Source: Euzebya sp051004735
Lineage (GTDB): Bacteria > Actinomycetota > Nitriliruptoria > Euzebyales > Euzebyaceae
Assembly: GCA_051004735.1 (NCBI GenBank)
Contig: JBPCKA010000028.1
Location: 13,903-77,902 of the forward strand
Direction of reading: 5' to 3'
Length of the DNA: 64,000 nucleotides
The notes beneath the pieces were generated by a model. That model ran no database searches, was not told where the DNA came from, and saw nothing but the letters and a program-made list of their open reading frames with translations. This document shows positions 34,988-44,034 of the stretch, piece after piece; position 1 is the first letter of the stretch, and the number at the start of each line of letters is the position of its first letter. The position numbers and the translations under genes are program-made.

Positions 34988-35704
34988 ATGAGCACCACAG
35001 CCGCAGATTCCGCCATCCCATCCGCCCGGATCCTCGTGGTCGAGGATGACAAGACCGTTGCGGAGGTGGTCAGCCGCTACCTGGCCCGTGAGGGTTTCGA
35101 GGTGGAGCATGTCGGTGATGGGGCCGTCGCGCTGGCCAGATTGCAGGACAGGATTCCCGACCTGATCGTGTTGGATCTGATGCTGCCCGGTATCGACGGC
35201 AGGGAGGTATGTCGGCGCGTCCGCGCGGTCAGCGACGTACCGATCATCATGCTGACCGCCCTGGGCGAGACGGGGGACCGCATCGCAGGACTTGAGATCG
35301 GCGCCGATGACTACCTGGCCAAACCGTTCAGCCCACGTGAACTGGTCGCCAGGGTGAAGAACGTCCTCAAGCGTGTCGGCAGCACTGGATCGGGACCCAC
35401 CAGCAGCGACGTGCTGGAGGTCGACGGCATCTCGCTGAACCGCAAGTCACGGGCGGTGATCGTGGGTGAGACCCCGGTCGAGTTGACCCAGCGCGAGTTC
35501 GACCTGCTGGCGTTCCTGATGGAACATCCCAAGGAAGTGTTTCGTCGCGAGGTCCTGCTGGAGCACGTGTGGGGCTACACCTTCGGTGACACCTCCACGG
35601 TGACCGTTCACGTCCGTCGTCTGCGCGAGAAGATCGAGCCTGAGCCCTCAAACCCGACCTTCGTGCAGACCGTATGGGGCGTCGGGTACAAGTTCGGGGT
35701 GTGA
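34988..35704 (+). CDS. OmpR/PhoB-family response regulator
   Basis: A 238-residue two-component regulator. Receiver domain (about 13-130): acidic pair in VVEDDKTV, phospho-acceptor Asp in LIVLDLMLPGIDG, Thr in IIMLTALGE and Lys in YLAKPFSPREL. Winged-helix DNA-binding domain: ELTQREFDLLAFLMEHPKEV, EVLLEHVWGYTFGD, TVTVHVRRLREKIEP and the end VWGVGYKFGV. It is followed by its kinase with a GTGA overlap. Regulon unknown. Confidence 0.93.
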   Translation: MSTTAADSAIPSARILVVEDDKTVAEVVSRYLAREGFEVEHVGDGAVALARLQDRIPDLIVLDLMLPGIDGREVCRRVRAVSDVPIIMLTALGETGDRIAGLEIGADDYLAKPFSPRELVARVKNVLKRVGSTGSGPTSSDVLEVDGISLNRKSRAVIVGETPVELTQREFDLLAFLMEHPKEVFRREVLLEHVWGYTFGDTSTVTVHVRRLREKIEPEPSNPTFVQTVWGVGYKFGV

Positions 35705-37056
35705 CTTCCCAACGCAGTGCCGTCATCGCCGGGTTGACCGGCCTGGTTGGCGTGGTGCTGTTGGCGGCATTTCTGGGCCTGCCACGCGAGGATCTGCTCC
35801 AACTCATTGCCATCGCTGGCGGTGCCGCCCTGATGACGGGCCTGCTGGGCGCCGCCGCGCTGCGACTGCTGCGCGGCAGATCCTTCACCGCTCAGGTCGT
35901 CGTCGTGGCACTGACGTCCACGTCGGCTGTGACTGCTGGCGCACTGGCTGGGGGCAACGCGATGTTCTTCGACACCCACGACCTCCAGGTCCTGGCTGTG
36001 GTCGTGGCCGTCGGCGCCGTGGTCAGCTTGGTGGCTGCCCTGCTGTTGGGTGAGCGGGTGGGGGCCGCCAGCCGCTCCCTGGGTGAGGTGGCCCGCAGAT
36101 TGGGCCACCTGGACGGCATCGATGAAGCCGAGATCGATCCGGCGATGCCCGAGAACTTCATCGCCGAATTCGGCCGTATCGCCGACCAGTTGGAGCAAAC
36201 TCGTCACGAGTTGGAGAAATCGCGCGAACGCGAACGTGCCACGGATCGGGCCAGGCGCGAACTGGTCAGTTGGGTGTCACATGATCTGCGGACCCCGATG
36301 GCGGGGATCCGGGCGATCACCGAACTGCTGGAGGACGACATCGTCGAGGATCCTGAGGAGATCCGTGGGTACTACGCGACCTTGCGTCGTGAGTCCGACA
36401 AGTTGGCGGCTCTGGTCCAGGACCTGTTCGAGGTGTCAAAGATCGAGGCTGGCGCATTGACCATCGACCACACCGAGATCAATCTGGGCGACCTGGTCAG
36501 CGACACCCTTGCCGCGGCAATCCCGGTGGCCGAGAAGCGTGGGGTCAAGGTCTATGGCCGCGTCACCGACCCCGCCGCCACCGTCATGGCCGGCCTTCCC
36601 GAGATGTCGCGCGTCCTGCGAAATCTGGTGTCCAACGCCGTTCGGGAATCCGTCGACGGCGGCGCGGTCCTGGTCGAAGCCGGCCTGGTCGCCACCGCCT
36701 CTGGCCGCAACGGCTTCCTGGCGGTACAGGACAGCTGTGGTGGCATTCCCCAGCAGGTGATCGACCGGGTCTTCGAAGCCTCCTACCGCGGTGAGATGGC
36801 ACGCACACCACGATCAGACGGTGGTGGGGGCCTGGGGTTGGCGATTGCCCGAGGGTTTGTGGAGGCCCATGGCGGCCAGATCTCGGTCGGCAACGTCGGC
36901 GACGGCTGCCGCTTCTACGTCACGATCCCCGCGGACCCCTCGCTGGCTGGGGACCGTCCCGAATCCACCGGCCATTACCGGCGGTCTGAGGCGATGGCTG
37001 AGGAGGGGATGCCGCCCGCACCATTGAGTCGTCCCGAGGTGGCAAGCGACAGCTGA
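35701..37056 (+). CDS. Sensor histidine kinase
   Basis: Partner of the response regulator. About 451 residues from GTG 35701 (GTGA with the regulator stop); an upstream start at 35674 would add nine residues inside the regulator gene. Four N-terminal hydrophobic helices (AVIAGLTGLVGVVLLAAFLGL, LIAIAGGAALMTGLLGAAAL, VVVVALTSTSAVTAGALAGG and VLAVVVAVGAVVSLVAALLL) leave little extracytoplasmic domain, so it may sense the membrane itself. HAMP-like linker, H-box WVSHDLRTPMAGIRA, N-box RNLVSNAVRES, G-boxes DSCGGIP and GGGGLGLAIARGFVEAHGG. Confidence 0.9.
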   Translation: MTSQRSAVIAGLTGLVGVVLLAAFLGLPREDLLQLIAIAGGAALMTGLLGAAALRLLRGRSFTAQVVVVALTSTSAVTAGALAGGNAMFFDTHDLQVLAVVVAVGAVVSLVAALLLGERVGAASRSLGEVARRLGHLDGIDEAEIDPAMPENFIAEFGRIADQLEQTRHELEKSRERERATDRARRELVSWVSHDLRTPMAGIRAITELLEDDIVEDPEEIRGYYATLRRESDKLAALVQDLFEVSKIEAGALTIDHTEINLGDLVSDTLAAAIPVAEKRGVKVYGRVTDPAATVMAGLPEMSRVLRNLVSNAVRESVDGGAVLVEAGLVATASGRNGFLAVQDSCGGIPQQVIDRVFEASYRGEMARTPRSDGGGGLGLAIARGFVEAHGGQISVGNVGDGCRFYVTIPADPSLAGDRPESTGHYRRSEAMAEEGMPPAPLSRPEVASDS

Positions 37057-37068
37057 GGATCACGCGGC

Positions 37069-38403
37069 TCAGCGGGCGAACAGCACGCCCGGGTTCATGA
37101 TGCCGCGTGGGTCCAAGGCCGTCTTGATCGCCCGCATGGCGGCCAGGTCAGCCTGGTCCCGCGTCAGGTGAAGGTGGGTGACCTTGGCAACGCCGATGCC
37201 GTGCTCGCTGGCGATGCTGCCGCCGTTCGCAGCGACCAGTCGCAGAATGGCGGCTTCGCTGTCGCTGCCGCTCTGCGCGTCGGTGTCCGGCAGGTTGATG
37301 TGCAGGTTGCCGTCGGCCAGATGGCCGAAGATGATGGCTTCCGGGACCAGCCGGTCCAGACTGGCGATCACGTCGGGCAGGGCCGGCAGCGGGACGGTGA
37401 CATCCAGCTTCAGCGGGACTCCCAGGCTGTTGATCGCCTCGGTGTGACCTTCCCGGTAGTGCCACAGCCTGCGGCGGTCAGACTCATCCTGGGCCAGCAC
37501 GGCCGGACGGTTCCCCACCATCTCCAGGTCACGTTCGACATCCGCCTGACCTGCGAACTCAAGTAGCAGCATGACCGGCGGCAGGGGCTGCAGCGGTGGG
37601 GGCACGCCAGTGACCTGACACACCAGACGCACGCCGGCATCCCGCATCATCTCCACTGCCTGCAGGCGCTGGTCACCACGGGCGGCCGCGGACACCGCTA
37701 CGGCATCGGCCACATCCTCACAGCCGACCAACAGCACCGTCGAGTTGCTGGTGCGGCGGACCAGGCGCAGTGAGACAGCCGTGATGATCCCCAGGGTTCC
37801 CTCGCTGCCGGCAAGAAGTTGCGGCAGGTCATAGCCCGCGTTGTCCTTGGTCAGACCTGGCAGGCGACGAAGGACTGTCCCATCGGCGAGCACCGCCTCC
37901 AGACCCATGACCCGTTGGCGCATCGAGCCGTGGGCCACTACGTGGACGCCTCCAGCGTTGGTGGCGACCATCCCGCCGATGGTCGCCGACTCGCGGGCCG
38001 CCAGGTCCACCCCGACCGCCAGGCCATGGTGGCCGACGACGTGGGCGACCGCGGCCAGACGTGCGCCGGCACCCACGCTCAGGCAGGGGGTGGCGGTGTC
38101 CACGCCGGCGATGTGGTCAAGCCGGGTCAGGCTGAGGACCACCTCACCGCCGCGGGGGACACCTCCCCCGACCAGCCCGGTGTTGCCCCCTTGCGGCACG
38201 ATGCCCACGCCCGCAGCGGCGCAGGCGGTGACGACGTCGCTGACCTGGCGAGTATCAGCGGGACGAACAACTGCCAGCGCCTGCCCGCTAAACCTCCCGG
38301 TCCAGTCGACCTCGAAACCGCGGCGGGCCTGCGGATCGGTCAGGACATGGGCAGCACCGACTGCGTGGTGCAACGACCTGATCAGATCACTGGGCTGGCT
38401 CAC
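37069..38403 (-). CDS. FAD-linked oxidase, GlcD/LldD-like
   Basis: A 444-residue FAD-binding-4 flavoprotein (D-lactate / glycolate / 2-hydroxyglutarate dehydrogenase group). FAD site: VVRPADTRQVSDVV, GIVPQGGNTGLVGGG and VGVDLAARESATIGGMVATNAGG; then LPQLLAGSEGTLGIIT. The C-terminal cap domain carries FGHLADGNLHINL and SEHGIGVAK, with the catalytic histidines of the family, and ends DPRGIMNPG. It starts at GTG 38403, coupled to the GNAT gene upstream. The exact hydroxy-acid substrate cannot be told. Confidence 0.88.
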   Translation of the reverse strand: MSQPSDLIRSLHHAVGAAHVLTDPQARRGFEVDWTGRFSGQALAVVRPADTRQVSDVVTACAAAGVGIVPQGGNTGLVGGGVPRGGEVVLSLTRLDHIAGVDTATPCLSVGAGARLAAVAHVVGHHGLAVGVDLAARESATIGGMVATNAGGVHVVAHGSMRQRVMGLEAVLADGTVLRRLPGLTKDNAGYDLPQLLAGSEGTLGIITAVSLRLVRRTSNSTVLLVGCEDVADAVAVSAAARGDQRLQAVEMMRDAGVRLVCQVTGVPPPLQPLPPVMLLLEFAGQADVERDLEMVGNRPAVLAQDESDRRRLWHYREGHTEAINSLGVPLKLDVTVPLPALPDVIASLDRLVPEAIIFGHLADGNLHINLPDTDAQSGSDSEAAILRLVAANGGSIASEHGIGVAKVTHLHLTRDQADLAAMRAIKTALDPRGIMNPGVLFAR

Positions 38404-39458
38404 CGGTCGTGGTGGGAGGCCAGGCTGACGGACCAGTGCCGGCCGGGGATCACGGCGCTGAGCGGCCCGATGGTTGCCAGCGCGATGTGCCCAGAGGTGT
38501 CATCCAGGATGCTGGGCAGCCGCAGCATCCCGCAGGTTCTGGCCCACTCGGCTGTCTGGCTGCCGTCGGTCGCAAGCAGGGTGGCCGCGACGCACTCCGG
38601 ATGGGCCACCAGTGCCTGCCCCATCACCCCGGCGGCCGACTCGGCATCGCGCGCCTGCCAGTGCAGGATCTGCAGGAAGGTGGCACCCATGATCTTGAGG
38701 GCCCTGCTGGCCAGCATGGCGGTGGTGTGATCACCGTCGTGGCTGGAGAACAGCGAATAGTCGTGCACGGGGTGTTGCAGGAAGCGCCACTGCCACCAGT
38801 CCTGGTCGGCCAGGATCCCCTCTGTGCCGTCAGCGGCACTGAGTTCATCCAGGTCGTCGGGAAGTTGCGCTAGCAACTGGCCGTCCGGGTCCGGTGGCGG
38901 TCCGAACGCGACCCGCGTGAACGTCGCGGCCACCTGCCGGGGTACCCCTCTCAGGTCGGCGAAGTCCTCGCCCACAGGACGAAACCATCGCTGTGCCCGA
39001 TCGCGTTGCATGACACCCACGCCCTCCAGTCCCGGTATCGCCGCGGGCGTCGGCAGCGCAATCAGCAGGTCGAGGTCGTCGCCCACGATCTCACGCTGCC
39101 GCCGGAGCAGGCTGCCGTACAGGCCTTGACCGCGGTAGGCGCGGGCGGTGACGACATGGGCCACCCGGCCGGTGCGGATGACCCGACCCTCCACCCGACC
39201 CAAACCGCGGTACAGCCCGGCATGTGCCACGATCTCGCTGTCGTCCTCCCACACCACGTTGTACGGCGCACCGTAGGGGTTGTCCCAGTACAGCCAGTCA
39301 TGCGCCCGCAGGTCAACCAAGGCCGGCGGCGCGTGGGCCATCACCGAATCCTCGCGTACCGCCTGTTCGGCGGCCAACAACGCGCAGACTTCCTCGCGGT
39401 CCGCCTTGCTTGCGGACCGCAGGTGCAGTCCCTGTGTCGGGGGATCGTGAGTACGCAT
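38400..39458 (-). CDS. GNAT-fold N-acetyltransferase
   Basis: A 352-residue protein. The N-terminal half has a GNAT core with the acetyl-CoA loop in AHVVTARAYRGQGLYGSLLRR (R-x-x-G-x-G/A-type). The C-terminal half (about 190-350) lacks a clear motif and could be a second, degenerate GNAT or a substrate domain, as in Eis-like enzymes. Translation is coupled to the FAD oxidase (GTGA). Substrate unknown. Confidence 0.7.
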   Translation of the reverse strand: MRTHDPPTQGLHLRSASKADREEVCALLAAEQAVREDSVMAHAPPALVDLRAHDWLYWDNPYGAPYNVVWEDDSEIVAHAGLYRGLGRVEGRVIRTGRVAHVVTARAYRGQGLYGSLLRRQREIVGDDLDLLIALPTPAAIPGLEGVGVMQRDRAQRWFRPVGEDFADLRGVPRQVAATFTRVAFGPPPDPDGQLLAQLPDDLDELSAADGTEGILADQDWWQWRFLQHPVHDYSLFSSHDGDHTTAMLASRALKIMGATFLQILHWQARDAESAAGVMGQALVAHPECVAATLLATDGSQTAEWARTCGMLRLPSILDDTSGHIALATIGPLSAVIPGRHWSVSLASHHDR

Positions 39459-39496
39459 CCGTGAGCCTCAGTCTGCCATGCTCCGGGCCAAGGGCT

Positions 39497-40291
39497 TCAG
39501 GGTTTGCGGGCCACCATGATCATGTTTGCCCCGATGACCGACAGCCACGACAGGGGCAGATGGGTCTCGGCCGCATGACTGATCCTCATCGATGTGCGCG
39601 CGGGAAGCACCGGCTTCTTGGCCACCTGCAGGGGACCGACCCCATGACCCAGCAGTCCCACCACGACCAGTCCGGCCCGGTCGGCGTACCCACGCAACCT
39701 GCGGCCCGAGATGTATTGCCGTGGATAGCCGGTGGGAGGCGGCCCCAGCACGCCCATTGCAACCCCGATCGGGTCCAGCGCGAATGCCATTCGGTAGGGG
39801 TTGGGGCTGGTCACGATGATGTGTCCCCCCGGTTTGGCCACGCGGGCGAACTCGCTGACGGCCTCCCCCGGGTCGGTCAGATACTCGATGGCACCCAGAC
39901 CCGTGACCCAATCGAAGGTGTTGTCGTCGTAGGGCAGTTCGCGCATGTCGGCCTGCTGGACGTCGGCCTCCGCATCCGCCCGTGCGAAGGTGGCCCGGGT
40001 TGCCTCAACCATGCCCTCACTGACGTCCACGGCGCTGGTGGCATACCCCCGCTGGTGCATCGCCAGGGCCATCTGTCCGGCCCCACAGCCCACATCAAGA
40101 GTTGTTCCAGTCCCCGGTCCCAACTGATCGACGGCTTCAAGGCATCGCTGCATACGGCGTTGGATCACGTGGTCGTGGAAGGTGTGGCCCTGATAGATCG
40201 TCTGCCACTGGTCGACTCGGGAATCGTAGTTGGCCTGGACCTTGGCCACGTGGGCGTCAGGGTGCTCGGATGCCTTCGATGGGGTCGTCAC
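39497..40291 (-). CDS. Class I SAM-dependent methyltransferase (UbiG/BioC-like)
   Basis: A 264-residue methyltransferase: TTLDVGCGAGQMALAM (motif I), ATSAVDVSEGMVEA, VQQADMRELPYDDNTFDWV and GLGAIEYLTDPGEAVSEFARVAKPGGHIIV. The C-terminal region after about 195 is hydrophobic with basic clusters, suggesting a lipid or quinone-like substrate. Starts at GTG 40291, overlapping the upstream membrane-protein gene by 35 nt. It lies in a run of same-strand genes with bioB, but nothing in the motif set proves a role in biotin synthesis. Confidence 0.8.
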   Translation of the reverse strand: MTTPSKASEHPDAHVAKVQANYDSRVDQWQTIYQGHTFHDHVIQRRMQRCLEAVDQLGPGTGTTLDVGCGAGQMALAMHQRGYATSAVDVSEGMVEATRATFARADAEADVQQADMRELPYDDNTFDWVTGLGAIEYLTDPGEAVSEFARVAKPGGHIIVTSPNPYRMAFALDPIGVAMGVLGPPPTGYPRQYISGRRLRGYADRAGLVVVGLLGHGVGPLQVAKKPVLPARTSMRISHAAETHLPLSWLSVIGANMIMVARKP

Positions 40292-41276
40292 GGCTCAACA
40301 ACCTACCCACTCCATCCTCATCGGGTGTCGCCAGTTCCCCGGGCCAGCGCAGGCGGGCCACTGCGGCATAGGCCAACTCGGCCACCAGTTCCAGCAGACG
40401 GGTCACCGCGACCAGGGCCAACACCGGTCCTGCGCCGATGACGGGTGCCAACACCACTGCGGTCACCCCCTCGCGGGGACCAAGGCCGCCGGGGGCGAAG
40501 ACGGCGACCGCACCGATCAGATGGCCCAGCGCGAACGCGCCGACGACGCGTAACACCTGGTCGGTCGGACCCCCGACCCCGACATACAACGCCAGGAAGC
40601 CCGCCAGGCGGATGGTGAAGTTGCCGACATAGGCCAGGGTCAGCACCGCCGTGTCCCGTCGGGTGACACCGATGTCATCGGCGGATGCCAGCGATCCGAC
40701 CCGACGCAGCAGTGGAAGCCGCCCTGCCCATTTCGTCTTCTGCAGGAAGGTCCGGGGTGAGACCAGGGCCAGGACGATGACCAGTCCTGGCAGGGCAGCG
40801 AATCCGGCGGCCCAACCAAGCCCCGTATCGGGAAGCCACCAGGGAATCGTGGCCACGGCGACCAGACCGTTGACACAGGAGTACCAGACCACCTCAAGCA
40901 GTGTGGTGATGGCGCCGGCGGAGGCCCGCAGCCCGTGGCGACGGGCCACGACCGCCCGCGAGGCAACCTGCGCCATGCCCATCGCGTACCGCGTCAGCTG
41001 GCTTGAGGACCACACCCAGCGGCCTCGCGGCCGGTCCAGGTGCGCCCCGCCCATCGCCACCAGTGCCAGCCAGGCACGGACCAGGATCTCGTTGGCCACG
41101 ACGAACAGGCCAACCGCCGCCGCCATCGACCACCAGGTGGGCAGGGCGAATGCACTTTGGCCCACGGTCCCGAACCGGTCGCGCAGGACCAGGGCGACCA
41201 CGACCAGCACCGCCAGATAGGCCGCCCAACGCAAAGCCACCAGGGCGGGGGCCGGGACTTTCGCCAGGCGGGTCAT
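40257..41276 (-). CDS. Lysylphosphatidylglycerol-synthase TM family (UPF0104) protein
   Basis: A 339-residue polytopic membrane protein with about seven or eight helices. It matches the LPG_synthase_TM / UPF0104 pattern: SSQLTRYAMGMAQVASRAVV near the middle of the first half, VWYSCVNGLVAVA, and the family signature FALGHLIGAVAVFAPGGLGPREGVTAVVLAP. Many members without a soluble domain are thought to be flippases or glycan/lipid transfer proteins. No aminoacyl-transferase domain is present, so it is not a full MprF. It overlaps the methyltransferase gene by 35 nt and lies 4 nt after bioB. Confidence 0.82.
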   Translation of the reverse strand: MTRLAKVPAPALVALRWAAYLAVLVVVALVLRDRFGTVGQSAFALPTWWSMAAAVGLFVVANEILVRAWLALVAMGGAHLDRPRGRWVWSSSQLTRYAMGMAQVASRAVVARRHGLRASAGAITTLLEVVWYSCVNGLVAVATIPWWLPDTGLGWAAGFAALPGLVIVLALVSPRTFLQKTKWAGRLPLLRRVGSLASADDIGVTRRDTAVLTLAYVGNFTIRLAGFLALYVGVGGPTDQVLRVVGAFALGHLIGAVAVFAPGGLGPREGVTAVVLAPVIGAGPVLALVAVTRLLELVAELAYAAVARLRWPGELATPDEDGVGRLLSRDDPIEGIRAP

Positions 41277-41280
41277 GGGC

Positions 41281-42333
41281 TTACAGCAGCCCGGTCAACG
41301 CCTTCACCGGCACCTGAAGGTCCTGGAGCATCTGGATGTCCGCCTGAGGCGTGCGACCCAGGGTGGTCAGGTAGTTGCCGATGATCATCCCGTTGGCCCC
41401 GCCCAGCAGCCCGGTGCCCTGCAGATCGCCCAGGACCACCTCGCGGCCACCGGCGTAGCGCAACATCGCCCAGGGGATGACCAGACGGAACAAGGCCACC
41501 CCGTGCAGGGCCACGCGGGGATCCAGGGTCAGTTGTTGGCCGAGTGGGGTGCCCGGTCGCGGGTTGAGGAAGTTGACCGGCACCTCGGTCGGTTCCAGGT
41601 CGGCCAGGGCCAGGGCAAGTTCGGCGCGTTGTGCCGGCACCTCACCCATGCCCAGGATCCCGCCGGAGCACAGGTCCATGCCGGACTGGCGGACGTGGTT
41701 GCAGGTGTCCAGCCGTTCCTGCCAGTCGTGGGTGGTGCAGATGCGGGGGAAGAACGAGCGGGCGGATTCCAGGTTGTGGTTGTAGCGGACCACGCCGGCG
41801 TCGGCCATGGCTGCGGCCTGGTCAGGTCTCAGCAGGCCGGCGCTGACCGCAACCTCGAGGTCGGTCTCGGTCTGGACCGCGTCAACGGAGTCAAGGATGT
41901 GGGCCATCGCCTTGTCGTCTGGCCCCTTGATGGCAAGGACCATGCAGAACTCGGTGGCCCCGCCGGTCTGGGCGCTGGTGGCCGCGGTGATGACCTGGTC
42001 GCGGGTCATGTAGGGCTGTGGCTTGACGTCGGTGTCAAAGGTCGAGGACTGGGAACAGAACGCGCAGTCCTCGGGACAGCCGCCGGTCTTGGTGGACAGG
42101 ATCGACTCCAGGCTGATCTCCTCCCCGCACCATTCCAGACGGACCCGGTGGGCCAGGTCCAGCATCTGGGTCAGCAGTTGGGAGTCGGGGTCCATCGCCT
42201 GGTCGGCCAGTTCCGCCAGGGCATAGGCCTGCTGGTCGGTGATCCGCTCCCGGCGCCGGAGTAAGGCGTCCTCGACCTCATCGAGCAAGGACTGCTGGTC
42301 GGTCTGGCTGGCTGCGGCGTCGGTGGTGCTCAT
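41281..42333 (-). CDS. bioB: Biotin synthase
   Basis: A radical-SAM enzyme that inserts sulfur into dethiobiotin. 350 residues. The [4Fe-4S] motif GGCPEDCAFCSQSSTF lies near residue 75; other BioB signatures are YNHNLESARSFFPRI, GIILGMGE-like segment (here GGILGMGE), VPVNFLNPRPGTPL and YAGGREVVLGDLQGTGLLGGAN. A candidate BsaP helper lies at 34699. The biotin product is the cofactor of the carboxylase at 48-53 kb. No bioA, bioD or bioF in the window. Confidence 0.95.
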   Translation of the reverse strand: MSTTDAAASQTDQQSLLDEVEDALLRRRERITDQQAYALAELADQAMDPDSQLLTQMLDLAHRVRLEWCGEEISLESILSTKTGGCPEDCAFCSQSSTFDTDVKPQPYMTRDQVITAATSAQTGGATEFCMVLAIKGPDDKAMAHILDSVDAVQTETDLEVAVSAGLLRPDQAAAMADAGVVRYNHNLESARSFFPRICTTHDWQERLDTCNHVRQSGMDLCSGGILGMGEVPAQRAELALALADLEPTEVPVNFLNPRPGTPLGQQLTLDPRVALHGVALFRLVIPWAMLRYAGGREVVLGDLQGTGLLGGANGMIIGNYLTTLGRTPQADIQMLQDLQVPVKALTGLL

Positions 42334-42361
42334 CGCAGGGGACTGTATCCCGCGTCAAGGC

Positions 42362-43009
42362 TCAACCGTGGCGCCGCAGGACTGTCCAGGTGGCGGTGCC
42401 GTGCTGGGCGGCCACACCACCCCACCGGCCGGGTAGCGCCGCGGCAACCTGTTCCGGTGCCAGGTAGATCGGTGTGCCTGGACCCCGTGAGGACACCCAC
42501 ACCAGCGCTCCACCCGGGGTGATCACCCGGTCCAGCTCGGTTGGGAACAAAAGCATGTTCATCAAGACGGCAACGGTGATGCTGTGGTCCTGAAGGGGCA
42601 AGCACACACCGTCGGCCTGAAATCGGGCCACCCCATCCGCGGGGGAGTGGGCCAGCATCGCCTGTGACAGATCGGTGGAGACCAGAAGGGGAGCCCTGCC
42701 CGCCAACGACGACGAGGCCCACCCGTCCCCGGCACCCAGTTCCAGCCACACCCCATGATCGGGCAGGGGACCACCACGGTCCAGGGCGTCGCTCAGCGAG
42801 TCCAAGCGCTCAGGGGTGTGTCGGGTGTGCCACTCACCGGCCAGCCCGTCGAAGGTGGCCTGAACCTGACGGGGCGTGTCGCCCGACCAGGCACCCACCT
42901 CGGCGGCCACCGCAGAGGTGACGGTTCGCATCGGATGGGCCTGGCCAAGCTCAACCACTCGCGGATCGACCTCTTCAGGCTCGACCGGATCCAGCCAGGT
43001 GATGCTCAT
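42362..43009 (-). CDS. Small class I methyltransferase
   Basis: A 215-residue protein with a compact SAM fold: VWLELGAGDGWASSSL (motif I), LLVSTDLSQAML (motif II) and ARFQADGVCLPLQDHSITVAVLMNML, then ITPGGALVWVSS. The N-terminal 60 residues are helical (AHPMRTVTSAVAAEVGA). Substrate unknown. It lies 28 nt upstream of bioB on the same strand, so may be in its operon. Confidence 0.72.
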   Translation of the reverse strand: MSITWLDPVEPEEVDPRVVELGQAHPMRTVTSAVAAEVGAWSGDTPRQVQATFDGLAGEWHTRHTPERLDSLSDALDRGGPLPDHGVWLELGAGDGWASSSLAGRAPLLVSTDLSQAMLAHSPADGVARFQADGVCLPLQDHSITVAVLMNMLLFPTELDRVITPGGALVWVSSRGPGTPIYLAPEQVAAALPGRWGGVAAQHGTATWTVLRRHG

Positions 43010-43043
43010 CCGCCAGATGCTAGGCCTTGGGGGTCAGACGTTG

Positions 43044-43964
43044 CTACACCAGACCGGTTCGTTTCCAGATGGCCTTGGAGGGGCCCTTGACCAGCCCCAG
43101 TTCGGCGAACACGCCCATGGGTTTGCTGGCCGCCCAGCGCAACGTCTGTTGCCACTCGGGGTTGCTGGCCGCCGCGGCCTTGGCCTGACCGATGTCAAGT
43201 CCTGCTGCCGCATAGCCCCTGGGGTGCATCAGGAGTTGGTTGACGATCAGCGCGATCAGCGGAAGGAATGCGCGGGTGCGCTGGACATCCCAGCCCTTCA
43301 GCTCGTCCAGATCGCGGGCCAACTCCTCATCGGCGTAGCGCATGTGCCGCGCCTCCTCCACCACATGGATGTAGGCGACCTTGCGGCTGACCGGTTGGGT
43401 CCGCTCGTCGTTCATGCCCTCCCGTTGCAGAGCGTCCAACAGTGCCTCGACGTAGAAGGTCCCGGCAAAGGCGACCGCGTCATTGGACAGGGGCGTGGTC
43501 AGGATCTCCGAGGAGTGACGGATGGTCGTGTTGGGGCCGTAGGCGGGGGTGTCCAACCAGGTCAGCATCTTGCCGAACATGGTGGAGTGGCGGCATTCGT
43601 CGGCCACCTCGGTCAGTCCGTACTGGAAATGGTGTGACCGGGGGTCGTGGGCACCCAGGTGCCGCAACAACATCCTCATCAGGATCATCTCGAAGAAGAT
43701 CCCACTGGCGTAGGTCGACGCCAGTTGGTGCTTGGTCAACTCAAGCCGCTGCCACTGGTCAAGCCCGTTCCACAGCGGCGTGCCATACAGCGTGGTGCGC
43801 TCGGGCTGCATGTACCACGTGTCGGGCAGGTGTGGGCTGTTCCAGTCGATGTCGACCAACGGGTCGAAGCTCTGCTTGGCACTTGAGAGCAACAAGCGTT
43901 CGGCTGTCGTCTCCCGCGAGTGCGCGCCTCGTCGACCGTTCGTCGTGGGCTGGATGGTGGTCAT
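43044..43964 (-). CDS. AurF-like diiron oxygenase
   Basis: A 306-residue helical protein of the AurF / p-aminobenzoate N-oxygenase family. Iron ligands are seen in helices: FFEMILMRMLLRHLGAHD, TEVADECRHSTMFGKML (E-x-x-x-x-E-x-x-H-like), FYVEALLDALQREGMND and HVVEEARHMRYADEELARD (E-E-x-x-H). ATG 43964 is chosen because earlier in-frame codons belong to the divergent region. An inverted repeat overlaps the start codon. In other actinobacteria such genes lie beside TetR repressors; none is nearby. Substrate unknown. Confidence 0.82.
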   Translation of the reverse strand: MTTIQPTTNGRRGAHSRETTAERLLLSSAKQSFDPLVDIDWNSPHLPDTWYMQPERTTLYGTPLWNGLDQWQRLELTKHQLASTYASGIFFEMILMRMLLRHLGAHDPRSHHFQYGLTEVADECRHSTMFGKMLTWLDTPAYGPNTTIRHSSEILTTPLSNDAVAFAGTFYVEALLDALQREGMNDERTQPVSRKVAYIHVVEEARHMRYADEELARDLDELKGWDVQRTRAFLPLIALIVNQLLMHPRGYAAAGLDIGQAKAAAASNPEWQQTLRWAASKPMGVFAELGLVKGPSKAIWKRTGLV

Positions 43965-43976
43965 ATGAGCCACCAT
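43954..43976. promoter_or_regulatory. Operator-like inverted repeat over the AurF-like start codon
   Basis: ATGGTGG (43954-43960) pairs with CCACCAT (43970-43976), with TCATATGAG between them; the centre itself contains the palindrome TCATATGA. The element covers the start codon (43962-43964) and lies in the short divergent gap to the DapA-family gene. It has the size and symmetry of a TetR- or MarR-type operator. Part of the symmetry could be coincidence with coding constraint. Confidence 0.45.
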
Positions 43977-44034
43977 ATCATGGCACGTAGTTCGATGGCT
44001 AGAGGCAGTTTCTCTGGTGGCTACCCTGACTCCG

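Noticed and set aside
39497..43009. Methyltransferases near bioB as BioC
   Set aside because: They share the general SAM fold only; there is no bioA/bioD/bioF context and no BioC-specific residue pattern that I can identify.
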